NCBI RefSeq assembly: GCF_947241705.1 | Contig: NC_079267.1 | Coordinates: 584,501-648,500 of the forward strand | Origin: Saccharomyces mikatae IFO 1815 | Taxonomy: Eukaryota > Ascomycota > Saccharomycetes > Saccharomycetales > Saccharomycetaceae | Length of the DNA: 64,000 nt | Direction of reading: 5' to 3' | In this document: piece after piece, positions 39,238 through 50,402 of the stretch | Numbering within the stretch: the first letter of the stretch is position 1 | Layout: every line of letters starts with the position of its first letter | Notes under the pieces: model-generated | Told to the model about the DNA's origin: nothing | The model's database searches: none | The model's input: the letters and a program-made list of their open reading frames with translations, nothing else | Program-made: the position numbers and the translations under genes

Positions 39238-42200
39238 CTAATGAATCCATTTGTTTGTTAGTAGTTTAAATGTTTTTATTGGAAGAGGTTTGGTTAATAC
39301 GTCTGCAATATTCTTTTTAGTCTCGATATAGCATACGTGCAAATTATTTCCTGATACTTCATCTCTGAGTCTCATTGCTTTAGTACCAAAAAATCTGTTT
39401 CTAAATTTCTCTTCATTTTTGGACATAACTATACTGATTGTAGATTTACTGTCAGTAAGTAATCCTTTAGTAATTGGTTTTTTGTTAAGTTCTTGTACGA
39501 GGTAACTTAGATTATTTAATAACGGAACAGATTCACTTATTGCGTGTATTTCTGCTTCTGTAGTCGAAGTACATGTCAATGAAGCCTTGGTGGACTTTCC
39601 TCCAATTACCTTTCCATTAAGTAGAAATACGTTGCCAATCTGTGATTTATAATACGGTTGATTGCCGTATGAGGCATCGCTTATAACAACTAAATTATTT
39701 GCTGGCTTAGTAGATTTGCTTTTGTGCCATATTAGTTGTCTATCTCTCGTATCCCATATGAACTGTATCAATTCATATGTCATATCTAACACTTGCTTGG
39801 ATGGAAATAGTATATGTTGTGCAAGCGTGTTAATGTAATATAATAGGTCGAATCTAAACTTATATCCAACGTATGACGCTAGACCTATTAGTTTTTGCAT
39901 TTCATGTACCTTCATTTTGTAATCATCTTCTTCTAGTTCTAGCTCTTCCTGGTCTATGTAAAGGCCTGGTTGGCCTGGAGCAGCAAGTTTCTTTCCTTTA
40001 GGGTTCAAAGGTACGTTTATTTTGGGTAGTTTTTCAGTTAGAGAGTTTTCCATACCTAACTTCATGTATTTACCTCTCTTATATTTGATTTCTAATCCGA
40101 GAATGTCATATTGTATTTCATCATTATCCTCACCTAGGTTTATAATCTTCGTATCATACTGTCTCTTAAGTTTTTCTATAACTTTCTTATTTGCATTTAA
40201 GTCCTTGCTAAATAATATCATATCATCAACAAATAAGCAAATTGTCAATTGACTATTCTTAAATACACATGACCATCCACGAACTTCTTTCATATCACAT
40301 TGTTGTATCAGATATGATTTAATAGTTTCATACCAGTTTGCACCACTTTGTTTCAAACCATAAAGTGATTTCCTCAAACGTATTAACTTGTTATTCATTC
40401 TCAAATGTGGTGGGGGTCTTATGTATAATTCTTCTTTAATGTCTGCGTACAAGTACGCCGAGGATATATCTAATTGTGTAATAAAATAGTCATTGTCTAA
40501 TGCTAGAGACAGAGATGTCATCAATGCATAATGGTGTACAGTGTTGGATTGCATACCTGAGTCATACGTATCGGGATGTTGAACGTCACCTCTTGCAACA
40601 AATCTAGCTTTATGAGTTCCGTCGCGTTTCTTGTTGAAGATAAACATTGAGTTTATTACCCTTTTAGGGTCTATATCTTCCCTGTCATAATATCTGTCTG
40701 TATCCCAAGTGTTCATTTTTAGTAGTTGATTGATTTCTTTTTGATATGCTTCGATATATTTTTCCTTTTCTATAATATTTTTATTGTATGTGATTGCTTC
40801 GTCATATCTTAAGGTTGCTCGTATCGGTTTGATTGATTTTACTGTTTTTACAGCTGCGATCAGCAGTATTCGTTTCTTTGACCTTGGAGGTTCTAAACTA
40901 CGCATATTCTTTGTATTCCATGTGTCTCGTGATACCTCAATTTCAGTTTCATTATCTTCTAATGATCTTTTCTTGCTATTGATAGTAGCGGAGATATTAG
41001 AGTCATCCATACCACCCAAACTGGAATTAGTTTGACGAGAATTGATCGGGGGAAGTTCTTTAAATGGGTCAGGGAATTCGGTAGAAAGTATTGGAGGTAG
41101 ATCAGGGAGAGGGAGATCAGCGATAATAGATTCCTCGATATTCTGTTCGGGACGAGTAACTGGTGTTTTTATAGGGGAAATATGGTGCGATGAGTCCTTT
41201 TTCAGTGGATAAGCATCGATTGAAGGTGGACGGTGTTTGGTCCTTTTCTCAGTCTCTGGATCACTTATCTGCAAATCAGTTTTGTTGCTGGTACCACCCA
41301 AACTGGGTATCGTCACGCCCTTATAGTCAGCATCAATGTCACTTTGTGAGTCTGAGTCACCGAAATCATTAGATGTATTGGCTTGATACGAATGTTGTGT
41401 GTCGGGTTTGAACAAAGGAGTAAGTAGAGGAACATCTGATTTATTTATACCACCCGAACCGGTACTGTCGTTAGCAGCAATTTTTGGGATGCTAGATCTC
41501 TTCTTAGACGGAAGAATATTAGATTCAGATATGTTTGGATCAACTTCTCTGGGTGCTCGAGTCTTGGTTTTAGAAATAGGCGTTGATTCTTCAGTATGAG
41601 TTAAAGGAGGTGGGGAGTCAGTGGGGATTGGTACTTTTGGAAGTACATTTCGTTGGTGGTCAGGATTCAATTCAATGTCAGATTGATAGTCATGGTCGGA
41701 TTCTATGTTGAGATCATTTGATTGTTGGATCTCATTTGACGCAATGAACGATTGATAAGAAGCAGTTAAACGATTCAAATCGTCATCGAAGGTGAGTGCG
41801 TCGTAATTGAATTGGTCTAATCTGGATTCCTTGCCTTGAAGAATAACGTAATTAGTCGTATCTACTGTCTTCTTCAAGGATGGGAGATAGATGATATATC
41901 CATAAGAATTTCGAGATGGATGTAGAGCATAGCCAGTGATACCACGAGGGTGAATTTTTGAGTCAGGGTTGTGGTTATTGACTATGACGGGTTGACCGAA
42001 AGGTAACAAAGTACTGATGTCAAGTCCTGCCAATCCAGCGTGTTGTCTTGCAGATTTTTTGCTTTTGGGCGAAGCTAGTGAGTTCCTTACGATAGTAGAG
42101 AATTCGACTGCTGAAAACCATAGATGATTCGGTAGACCACTACATTGCAGTTGGGTACGACAGTCATCTAATAGGGTACGGTTTAGCCGTTCAGCGATAC

Positions 42201-43204
42201 CATGGGCTCTGGAATCCGCTGTGGTTGTATAACATGGAGTTATACCATTTTTTTCAAGGAATTTATGGAGAGTTTTGTTAGTGTACTCAGAACCACGGTC
42301 CATTTGGATAACCAGAACATTAGACTGAAACTGGTTTTTAATGAAAGCCAGTATCGTAGTAAAGACATCGAGAATAGAATCCTCGCGACGGTCATGTAAT
42401 GGATAAACCCAACGGAATTTGGTTTTTTCATCAGTGAATGAGATAAAATAGGATGGTGCGCTCTTTGGTAGGTTGTGAACAGGGCCAAATATGTCCGTAT
42501 GTAGGTATTGAAAAGGTTCATATGAATTTTGGTATTTTAGCCGTGATCCTTTGATATGTCTGTGTTTGGTGCTTTTACCGATTAAGCAATCGGGACATTG
42601 ATAATTAGTAGCGCTAGACCAATCAACATCAGATTCATTAAAATACGTAATAGTGTTCTTTTTAAGTGAATATCTAATTGTCTGGGCATTGGCATGTGCA
42701 AGCATCCGATGAATGAAAGGATAAGGATATTTGTGTGTTCTCTCACTTGTGTGAACATTATTGATTGTGGGTATAGAGATATTCGATGGAAGCAAATATT
42801 TTTTAGATACCCAGTAAAAGTCGCCATATTTTACGATAGGTGCAAGTACAGTGCCGTCAGCTCGTTCTAATACGTTTTTGGTAAAGCATGCTGTAATATC
42901 TATTGCAGCCAGTTCATTTAAACTGAGTAAGTCATAGGCTATGTTCGGGGTGTGCAATACCTTTATTGATGTTTTGGTGTCGTCCTGGAAGTGAAATTGA
43001 AGATCACCAACAGCGTTAATCGGGATATTTCTTTTTTGAGCATCAACTACGTTTATGTCAGGATTAGGTGATGCTGAGTGTATGTGATGGACGGATCTTA
43101 TGAGAGTTCGCGATGCTCCTGAATCAAGAAGAAGGTGTCCAGGAAGTTCATCATCATAATGATTCGTATGATTTATGGTAGATTCAGTAAGTTTCTGGCC
43201 TAAG
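39238..43204 (-). CDS. Ty pol: protease, integrase, reverse transcriptase, RNase H
   Basis: A long pol frame runs from the +1 frameshift site to a stop near the 3' LTR, about 1,320 codons. The order is that of Ty1/copia elements: protease with a D-S-G-A motif, then integrase with an HHCC zinc region ([10 protein letters not shown] and [12 protein letters not shown]) and a DDE core ([16 protein letters not shown]). A long variable linker follows, then reverse transcriptase with [15 protein letters not shown] and FVDDMILF, and finally RNase H ([19 protein letters not shown]). It is made as a Gag-Pol fusion by frameshifting. The frame appears open throughout by eye. Confidence 0.93.
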
Positions 43205-44506
43205 GTGAAGGTCGTGCTTATTATTCAATTGAATCGGTCCGGTAGTTGATTCACCGATGGAATCGTTGTCAGTACCGGGAGAGTTTTTAGATGTGAATAC
43301 GTTATGAGCCCTGGCTGTTCTTGATTTCGAATTATTTGTTTTTTGGGAACTTCGAGTTATAGCTTTGGGTTTGGTCGTATTCATGTAAGTTCGAGAATCA
43401 TTTCTCTCATCACTCGGATTTCTCCTGTAAGAAGGTTTGCTGCGTCTTGATTCCTGTTGTTCTTCATAGATAGCATGGATGTCTAAAAATAGTTCAGCAA
43501 CTGTCATATTTAGATATCGATGACGTGTGTAGCGTAAAAATTTGTATTCGCCAGATAGGCCTCTCATGATTAGTTGGCATGCTACTTTGTTATTGATGTG
43601 AATGCCATTGTTATTTAGTCTGTCAATAATGTTTGTGACTTTTGTTTCAAATGCTTCTGCAGGCGTACTGCCATTATATTGCAAATTTGCGAGTGTCACG
43701 ATGTCATTTGCCTCTTGATTATCAGATTGCATTTTTTCGATGCTTTTCGACAGAATTTTCATGATATCCGTATAATCAATAGATAGGATGTCTTTGACCC
43801 AGGTGGGTAGGAACTGAGATGGAGCGAATAATTGAAAAGTGTGACATAAGAAGGTGAGTTCATTATCTGTCATCTGACGTACTACTTTTCCGGTTGTTGT
43901 CGGAATAATATCACCGAGATTTGAATTTTGCAAAAATTTAATGTATGTTTTAACCCAACTTAGGAAGTCATTAGGTGAGGTTAAGATTGGTGGTGGTCTG
44001 ACATAATTATTAGTGGATGTCATATTAGACTTCGCTGAGGATGAATCAGTGAATGAATTTTCAGACTCGGGTGATGAAGTGTTTCGATGTGTTCCATCAG
44101 GTGGTAAATATTGTGTAAACTGTGAGTTTGACTTAGATGGAACATACATGGGTGTCATTTGATAAGGTGGATACGGCATCAAAGTTGGGTGCCCGTATAC
44201 TTGCCAACCAGAAATATTGGCTTGTTGGGGAGTCATCATGCGCTGCTGTGGGAGCGGCCCATTTTGTGGCAATGGTACTTGATCAGCTGGAGGAGAGGCA
44301 TGATGGTGGTTCTCTGGAACAGCAGACGAGTGAGGTGTCGTTGTCTGTTGAGAATGAGCCTTAGTGGAAGCCTTCTCAAATTCTTGAATTTTGGAAGCTG
44401 AAACGTCTAACGGATCTTGATTTGTGTGGACTTCTGTAGAAGTAACCGAAGCACAGGCGCTACCATGAGAGATTGGCGAATTTTGAGATGATTGTTGGGA
44501 TTCCAT
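43184..44506 (-). CDS. Ty gag (capsid protein)
   Basis: A 440-residue Gag begins [20 protein letters not shown] within the 5' LTR edge, as in Ty1, and ends in the frameshift zone. The conserved capsid part includes [17 protein letters not shown] and [19 protein letters not shown], and the C-terminal part is basic and nucleic-acid binding. The length equals that of Ty1 Gag. The region of about residues 75-190 differs clearly from the S. cerevisiae versions I remember. Confidence 0.93.
   Translation of the reverse strand: MESQQSSQNSPISHGSACASVTSTEVHTNQDPLDVSASKIQEFEKASTKAHSQQTTTPHSSAVPENHHHASPPADQVPLPQNGPLPQQRMMTPQQANISGWQVYGHPTLMPYPPYQMTPMYVPSKSNSQFTQYLPPDGTHRNTSSPESENSFTDSSSAKSNMTSTNNYVRPPPILTSPNDFLSWVKTYIKFLQNSNLGDIIPTTTGKVVRQMTDNELTFLCHTFQLFAPSQFLPTWVKDILSIDYTDIMKILSKSIEKMQSDNQEANDIVTLANLQYNGSTPAEAFETKVTNIIDRLNNNGIHINNKVACQLIMRGLSGEYKFLRYTRHRYLNMTVAELFLDIHAIYEEQQESRRSKPSYRRNPSDERNDSRTYMNTTKPKAITRSSQKTNNSKSRTARAHNVFTSKNSPGTDNDSIGESTTGPIQLNNKHDLHLRPETY
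43198..43204 (-). promoter_or_regulatory. Ty +1 programmed frameshift heptamer
   Basis: CTTAGGC on the minus strand lies at the gag-pol overlap. This is the known Ty1 site, where slow decoding of AGG lets the ribosome slip +1 and make Gag-Pol. Confidence 0.9.
44456..44465 (-). other. primer-binding site of the Ty element
   Basis: TGGTAGCGCC on the minus strand directly follows the 5' LTR and is complementary to the 3' end of initiator tRNA-Met, the Ty1/Ty2 primer. Confidence 0.9.
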
Positions 44507-44796
44507 TGTTGATAAAGGCAATAATATTAGGTATGTAGATATACTAGAAGTTCTCCTCGAGGATATAGGAATCCAATAAATGGAACTCGTAATTCTACAT
44601 AATTCTGTATATGCTTTTATTGTCATTTTATATTTGTCAGTCATTATCCTATTACATTATCAATCCTTGCATTTCAGCTTCCACTTATTTCGATGACCGC
44701 TTCTCATAACTTATGTCATCTTATAACACCGTATATGATAATGTACTAGTAGTATGACTACTAGTTGATAGACGATAGTTGATTTTCATTCCAACA
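44466..44796 (-). repeat. 5' LTR of the Ty element
   Basis: 331 bp with TGTTG...CTCA ends on the minus strand. By eye it differs from the 3' LTR by about one base. Followed at 44797-44801 by the AGTAT target duplication. Confidence 0.95.
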
Positions 44797-45085
44797 AGTA
44801 TATTATCATATACGGTGTTAGAAGATGACGCAAATGATGAGAAATAGTCATCTAAATTAGTGGAAACTGAAACGCAAGGATTGATAATGTAATAGGATCA
44901 ATGAATAACAACATATAAAACGATGATAATAATGTTTATAGAATTATGTAGAGTTGCAGATTCCCTTTTATGGATTCCTAAATCCCCGAGGAGAACTTCT
45001 AGTATATCTACATACCTAATATTATTGCTTTATAAAAAAATGGAATCCCAACAATTACATCAAACTCCACTCTTATCTCAGAAAG

Positions 45086-45128
45086 ATAGCTATCGAATTT
45101 AGTGGAAACTAAAACCGAAGGGTTGGTA
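45086..45128 (+). mobile_element. oldest delta-type LTR remnant, right part
   Basis: This continues the remnant at 38783-38830 (delta interior, AATTTAGTGGAAACTAAAAC) and stops where a Ty4-like LTR is inserted at 45129. Confidence 0.7.
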
Positions 45129-45510
45129 TGTTGATAATTAATGTTTTAGTAAGTTGTAATAATTTAGAATAAGTCGTTCTTTCTTAATTTATATTGGAGA
45201 GGTATATAAAACACACGCTGATGGATTATATTAAGCCCAATGGTTCAGACATAATTCGAAACATTGATGGTAGGGTTTTGGTGACAACTCATCTTCTTAT
45301 ATACTAAGTTCTGGACAATTAATAGATCTTTATCTTATTAGTGCAGGAAATTCTATAATTAGAATTTCCCTACTCCATTTAAATTGGTATCACCATAAGA
45401 ATGTTAGTATTAATTTACTCAACATCATTAGTATCATGTTAAAGAATGTCCGTCATCACCTACTCCAATTTATAGGAGGAAACGTATAGTTCTAATCACT
45501 TATCCCACCA
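45129..45510. mobile_element. solo LTR of a Ty4-like family (copy C)
   Basis: A 382-bp unit begins TGTTGATAAT and ends CCCACCA, close to the CCAACA end seen in its sister copies. It is flanked by the 5-bp duplication TGGTA (45124-45128 and 45511-45515). It shares long stretches with the copies at 51145 and 51375, including GGTATATAAAACACACGCTG. It is not a delta, sigma or omega by my memory of those. Size and ends suggest the Ty4/Tsu4 (tau) group, but the orientation and family name are unsettled. It is diverged, hence older than the Ty. Confidence 0.8.
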
Positions 45511-45571
45511 TGGTAATATACTAGTAGCATGGTTGCTAGTCAATAGATGATAGTCTGTTCTTATTCCAACA
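45511..45571 (-). mobile_element. truncated delta-type LTR, minus orientation
   Basis: The last 61 bp before unique DNA end TTATTCCAACA; the minus strand therefore reads the first about 60 bp of a delta (TGTTGGAATAAGAACAGACTATC). The rest is missing. It lies head-on to the plus-oriented remnant on the other side of copy C. Confidence 0.8.
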
Positions 45572-45766
45572 CTTTTCTCTATAATATAAGAGGATCTGTT
45601 TTTACTCTTACTTAGTGATACATCTTAACCACCAATTATGAACAAAATATACTTATGAAAACAAGAAAATTTGGACAAATCAAAACTAATAATTCACTCA
45701 TTAAAGTTTTATATATGTAGTAGTGAGCTATCAAAAGAAAAGAGTGTATTCTAACAGTTCAATAAA

Positions 45767-48205
45767 CTACATAAAAGCAGAAAAGTTTGTAGTGGTCATA
45801 GAAGGTAATCCCCCCCCTAAGAAGTCCAACATCATATGCATGCCACCTCCTCCGCTGTACTCATCAACGTCCTGTGGTAAGACTTGTGATACGCTATCCA
45901 AGAACCATACTTTATCTTTTATTTCCGTGGTATAACCTCTTAATAATGTATAATAAGACCTCATTATTCTCATGGCGCCTAAATCCCCTGTCATTAATAA
46001 TGCTAAAAAGGTCCTATCTAATAGAGCAGGGAATGAGAAGACTCTTAACATAAAGTCTAATTGATTTTTTTCACGATGCAGTTTGTCCAAATATGCTAAC
46101 GTTATCAAATATGGTGAATCAATTTCTACAGGATATAAATCTGCTATACTTTCATCAAAGCATACTAGTTCCGAGATCGTATTGTTATTGTTGTTATTAC
46201 CATTATTGTTGCTATCGCTGTCATTAGTATGGTTGGTTTGATTGACTACGGCTTCTCCCAAGTCACTCAGATCGACGGATATCAAGTTAAAAAATTTGGA
46301 TGTTTCCGACAGGGGCCAAACTGCCGTTAATATCGTTACAGCACCTTTAACATGGAAAATCCACGCTGTTGGTGAACTACTTGAAGCATTTGCCAAGGAA
46401 TCTAAGATTAGTATTAAAGCACTAGCTACTAAAGCGTCTGTGTTGTCATCTGAAATCTCTAGCACAGCCTCTCTGAGCAGCCTCAATGCTTCCAAGCGGT
46501 GATTAGATACGTAATTGTCCAAACCAGTTTCAGTTCTTGACAGGTGAGTCGCGCTAAAGGCCAAAATTGTATGCATCAAGAAGGGGAAATGGAAAGCTAA
46601 ATCCGGAATGTAAGTGCTCCATACTTCTGGACCAGAAATACCTGCTTCGGTAATGGTGTGCCATACGTTAGTACAGTAGTGATGGAAAAGCTTTAGATCT
46701 ACCAAGTTTAAATTTGATTTTCTGGACAGTCCAATCAACTCGGGAATTAGTTGTGAAGTTTGTGAAGCGTTTGAATGAGGGGATGATTGTTGTTGAGTAT
46801 GAGAATTTGATGAACGCGGAGACAACGTCTCCGAATTGGATAATAGGTCACCCATTGGTGACGTCTTTAAAGTAGGAGAGTTTCTCAAAGCAACCCCATT
46901 GTCTGGTATCGACAATAACGACTTTGTGGAGGTTCCGTTGGATACCCCCGTGGAGGGAGATGCAATAGTCTGATCTATGGAGGGCTTCGTTAAAGTGTGC
47001 GTGGGACTTATTGTGAGACCTGTGTTGTCAATTATCAAGCTTTTGTTACTGGAGAGCATATCCGATGCATTTACTTTATTCACATTTCCTTGAAGCAAGT
47101 TATTGCCTGGGTTTACAGCATCTGTTTTAGTATTATCCAACGGATTTTTCGTAAACTGCTTGTTTTTATTTTCCTGTTCTTGTTGCATATTCGCCAATGC
47201 CTCCTCCGCTGTGCTAACTTTGATGGCTCTGTTATTAGACGTGGCAAGTTTGCCTAGGTTAAATAACTCTTGAAATTCAGACGCCATCCCATTTGCTGTG
47301 CCCGATGGAAATAACGTATTGAAACTTTTCATATTAAAGTTTAGTCCCATCTTATTTAATTGCGCTAATTGGTCAAAGGGAATATTGCTGAATGGGGATT
47401 GAGTTCCTTGTTGTTGCGGAAGTTGCTGCTGTTGTTGTTGTTGAACCTGTGGCTGTTGTATACCATTCGTCACCGAGTTTTGCCTACCCGGTGAAAGTAG
47501 ACCGTTAAGGCTGCTGGACAAATTCATTGCTGTTGATTGAAAGTTAGGTGTTATCGGTATACTCAATGGTGAATTTCCCGGTATGGTCATGTTCGGGTGG
47601 TTGTTGTTAATCATTGTATTCGGCGCTGTTTGAGTTGAATTGTTGTGCGCTTCACCTCCACTCGTATTACCGTTGATATTATTGTTGCCGTTATTCACTA
47701 AACTAGCTAATAGATGCGGTAATAAAAGAGTCTCCATATTGTTGGATACAGATGGGGGAACGCTACTTGGCACGTTACTTTGTTCATCAGTGCCGACGTG
47801 TGGCAATAACTGTTGCTGTAGTTGGACTTGTTGTTGTTGACGAAGTTGTTGTTCTTGCTGATGGTGAAGCTGTTGCTGTAATATAATAGTACTGTCACTC
47901 AGATGTTTCTTGCCTACTCTATCTTGGGCTGTTATTGAAAACTTTGATGTCGAAGAATCTTTCCTTCTTCTTGGCTGGATGGGACTGTAAACACAATCCA
48001 ATTTCATATTTGTACATTTTTTGCAAAAGGGTTTGCCTTCATCACATTTCACTCTTCTTCTCTTACAATTGTCGCAACCAGTCTTGGACTTATTATGGAA
48101 CTTTCGTTTTCCTGTCGACGTCTTGCTTACTCTCTTGCCTCCAACCTCAATTAATTCAGCATCCTTTTCTCTTTCTTGCCCAGCATGCCCATCATCAGAG
48201 GTCAT
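45767..48205 (-). CDS. ECM22: Ecm22, zinc-cluster regulator of sterol genes
   Basis: This 812-residue transcription factor binds sterol response elements of ERG genes and is a paralog of Upc2. The Zn(II)2Cys6 cluster has Cys at residues 44, 47, 54, 61, 64 and 71, preceded by a basic stretch. A long Gln/Asn-rich middle follows, with several short homopolymers. The conserved C-terminal domain (about 500-812) binds ergosterol and keeps the factor inactive when sterol is plentiful. It ends in the glycine-rich [15 protein letters not shown] loop shared with Upc2. S. cerevisiae Ecm22 has 814 residues. The LTR cluster lies downstream of its 3' end. Confidence 0.96.
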   Translation of the reverse strand: MTSDDGHAGQEREKDAELIEVGGKRVSKTSTGKRKFHNKSKTGCDNCKRRRVKCDEGKPFCKKCTNMKLDCVYSPIQPRRRKDSSTSKFSITAQDRVGKKHLSDSTIILQQQLHHQQEQQLRQQQQVQLQQQLLPHVGTDEQSNVPSSVPPSVSNNMETLLLPHLLASLVNNGNNNINGNTSGGEAHNNSTQTAPNTMINNNHPNMTIPGNSPLSIPITPNFQSTAMNLSSSLNGLLSPGRQNSVTNGIQQPQVQQQQQQQLPQQQGTQSPFSNIPFDQLAQLNKMGLNFNMKSFNTLFPSGTANGMASEFQELFNLGKLATSNNRAIKVSTAEEALANMQQEQENKNKQFTKNPLDNTKTDAVNPGNNLLQGNVNKVNASDMLSSNKSLIIDNTGLTISPTHTLTKPSIDQTIASPSTGVSNGTSTKSLLSIPDNGVALRNSPTLKTSPMGDLLSNSETLSPRSSNSHTQQQSSPHSNASQTSQLIPELIGLSRKSNLNLVDLKLFHHYCTNVWHTITEAGISGPEVWSTYIPDLAFHFPFLMHTILAFSATHLSRTETGLDNYVSNHRLEALRLLREAVLEISDDNTDALVASALILILDSLANASSSSPTAWIFHVKGAVTILTAVWPLSETSKFFNLISVDLSDLGEAVVNQTNHTNDSDSNNNGNNNNNNTISELVCFDESIADLYPVEIDSPYLITLAYLDKLHREKNQLDFMLRVFSFPALLDRTFLALLMTGDLGAMRIMRSYYTLLRGYTTEIKDKVWFLDSVSQVLPQDVDEYSGGGGMHMMLDFLGGGLPSMTTTNFSAFM

Positions 48206-49826
48206 GATTTTTTAGGTGAAGATCTATAGATAATCGAAACGTAAACTTTAAATGAAAAACCGTCCACTTGTTTATATTATGTAAAGGTAAAGGCAGGGAA
48301 GAAATGTAATTTGTGCCTTTGAAAAGTGGAGGTCCTGGTTGCTTCTTCTTTGAAGATGATTGATTGCGGTGACTAGTTGGCAGATGATGTAATCGTCAAT
48401 GCAGAGAACCCTTGCTTTTCCCCAATCGTAACAAAAAAAACAGGGGGAAATAAACTATTAGATAGTACGAGTTCGTTAAGTTAAAAAAAGGCTATAAAAC
48501 TCGATGAACGAATGATGACGGCCAACATCTATTGTTCAAACTTGCCTTCGTCGAGTTAATCGAATGCGCTCGTTTAAAATTTTCCGACAACCAGGATGAG
48601 GAACGAGTCATAAATCAAGCCTTTCGGCCCTGTCGGTTGAAAGATCTGTAAAAGTAATAATTGATAATGTACATAGAAGTGAGGGATTTCTATTTAAAGA
48701 ATTGTTTATCACAATTCGGTATAGATTGCGGTTAATTTGTTAGATTGGCATGCAGATTACATGCATTTTCGTTTGTTGATGATTTTGTCGTGTTTTCTGT
48801 CTTGCGGGTGTTTTTTCATATATTGTGCATAAACATTAAAATGAAGAAGAGGTAAACTCAAGTTGAAAAAGACTATAAAACTCTTATAGAAATGGTAGCT
48901 ACTGTCAAACTAAGATACAAGACACAAAACATTCATATTACACTCAAAACCTAACCACTTTTGATGAAGTTTATCGAGATGTAATCTCTCAGAAAAGAAC
49001 CTTTTCTGCTAGCGCCACTCCTACCCTTCTCAAAAAAGTCCTGTTCACATCATATTTCGTTCCTGTAGTGATGATAGCAAAAAAAAGCATATGGTGAAAC
49101 TATATACGCTTGCATCTACTTTTCGATGAAAGATATGAGACCACATACTATATTAAAAAAGTAACATCAATATTGAATTCTTCCTTTGGAAGGACTGTTT
49201 TTCTAGAGTATGTTTAGATATAAACTGGATTTATGCTTTTTCGAATCCAGCTTAGAATAGAATTTGTTGGAATACTTCAAAAGGTTTTGGTAAAGAAGTA
49301 AAAAAAGACTGCAATTGCTGTTATTTCCGTGAATATACAAAGAACCTGGTCTTGCTTTTGAAGCGCTTGAGAAAATGCCCATTTTGGGTTCGCGTCATTA
49401 GCTTGCGCCTTGCTATAAAAGATGATGGGTGACATTCTCAAAGTCATTTTCCTGATACACCATACACATCCGTAAAGGGTTTAGTTACTTATTCTGAGCT
49501 TGCGCATAACGAACGTATGCGACGAATTTGTAATAAAACAAAACAGGGAAATCATATTTTTGATGTTGGTAGAGGTCAACAAAAAGGTAGAGCAGGCGAA
49601 TATCACGTTTAACTTCGAAGAGTATGAGCCCTGAATGTTTGTATCTTTCTTTCTTATTGAATGAAGTTTTACGTTCATTTGCTTCATGCAACTCTGAGGC
49701 AAAAAACAGAAGAGAATCAGCATTAAGCAAAATAAACAAAATGAAATACAACAGTAAAAGGATAGGAAATTGTATATATAAGCTTAGAGATATAAACTAA
49801 GAAAAGAAGAGCATATACTAGTATGA
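48206..49826. other. 1.6-kb gene-free gap between ECM22 and CDC42
   Basis: No convincing gene is present on either strand. The element CTATAAAACTC occurs at 48492-48502 and again at 48873-48883, each preceded by AAGTT and an A-rich run; a third CTATAAAA lies at 49413-49420. All face right, although both flanking genes run left. Two overlapping open frames on the minus strand (49481-49751) are AT-rich and judged to be chance. The gap is about as long in S. cerevisiae, as I recall it, so it may be a long ECM22 promoter or hold a non-coding transcript. Confidence 0.5.
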
Positions 49827-50402
49827 CTACAAAATTGTACATTTTTTACTTTTCTTGATAACAGGAGGTTCTAAGGCAGCCACGATAGCTTCATCGAATA
49901 CGTTCTTCAGACCACGTTGTGTTAATGCCGAACATTCGACGTATTTTACTGCTTTCAGTTCTCTTGCTAGTCTGGAACCCTGTTCTGATGTAATAGGACG
50001 TAATCTTTGTCTTTGTAACTTCTCGATAATTACTTTGTCATCTCTCAAATCGATTTGCGTGCCCACAACCAGGCATGGTACACCGGGACAATGGTGATGT
50101 ACTTCAGGGAACCATTTTTCTTTAACGTTTTCAAAAGATGGTGGGGAAATTACACTGAAACAGACCAAAAATACATCGGTGGAAGGGTATGACAGGGGCC
50201 TCAATCGATCATAGTCTTCTTGACCGGCCGTATCAAACAAACCTAGTGTGTATGGTTCATCACCAATCATCACAGTTACCGCATAATTATCAAACACTGT
50301 TGGAACATAGTCGGCTGGAAATTGATTCGTTGTATAGGAGATTAATAGGCATGTTTTTCCAACAGCACCATCACCGACAACAACACATTTTAGAGTTTGC
50401 AT
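49827..50402 (-). CDS. CDC42: Cdc42, Rho-family GTPase for cell polarity
   Basis: This 191-residue small GTPase sets polarity, budding and mating projection growth at the plasma membrane. The P-loop GDGAVGKT is at 10-17, the effector loop YVPTVFDNY at 32-40, switch [15 protein letters not shown] from 57, and the guanine-specificity motif TQID at 115-118. A polybasic KKSKK precedes the C-terminal CTIL, a CaaX box for geranylgeranylation. The sequence matches S. cerevisiae Cdc42 residue for residue as I remember it. The start is fixed by the family N-terminus [12 protein letters not shown]. Confidence 0.99.
   Translation of the reverse strand: MQTLKCVVVGDGAVGKTCLLISYTTNQFPADYVPTVFDNYAVTVMIGDEPYTLGLFDTAGQEDYDRLRPLSYPSTDVFLVCFSVISPPSFENVKEKWFPEVHHHCPGVPCLVVGTQIDLRDDKVIIEKLQRQRLRPITSEQGSRLARELKAVKYVECSALTQRGLKNVFDEAIVAALEPPVIKKSKKCTIL

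Larger units (their letters stand above)
38885..44796 (-). mobile_element. Ty1/Ty2-type LTR retrotransposon, looks whole
   Basis: The 5912-bp element (Pseudoviridae, Ty1/copia order) lies on the minus strand between two 331-bp LTRs and is flanked by the 5-bp duplication AGTAT (38880-38884 and 44797-44801). Primer site, polypurine tract, gag, pol and the family's +1 frameshift site are all present, and no break is apparent by eye. The two LTRs are almost identical, so it is a young insertion. It sits about 200 bp upstream of the tRNA-Leu gene. Gag and Pol follow Ty1 more than Ty2, but the Gag N-terminal half is diverged from the S. cerevisiae Ty1, Ty1' and Ty2 sequences I remember. Confidence 0.95.
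38831..45080 (+). mobile_element. solo delta LTR split by the Ty insertion
   Basis: A plus-oriented Ty1/2-type LTR starts TGTTGTAATA at 38831, is interrupted after 38884 and resumes at 44802 to end TCTCA at 45080. Its own parts total about 333 bp, the usual delta length. The 5-bp duplication GAAAG flanks it at 38826-38830 and 45081-45085, so its insertion into the older remnant is still readable. Confidence 0.9.

Noticed and set aside
48841-49200. Possible snoRNA or other small RNA gene in the ECM22-CDC42 gap
   Set aside because: I could not find a C/D or H/ACA box arrangement; only TATA-like repeats remain and they are reported as a finding.
49481-49751. Two overlapping minus-strand frames of 80 and 88 residues in the ECM22-CDC42 gap
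   Set aside because: AT-rich composition, two frames over the same DNA and no recognisable family; most likely chance.
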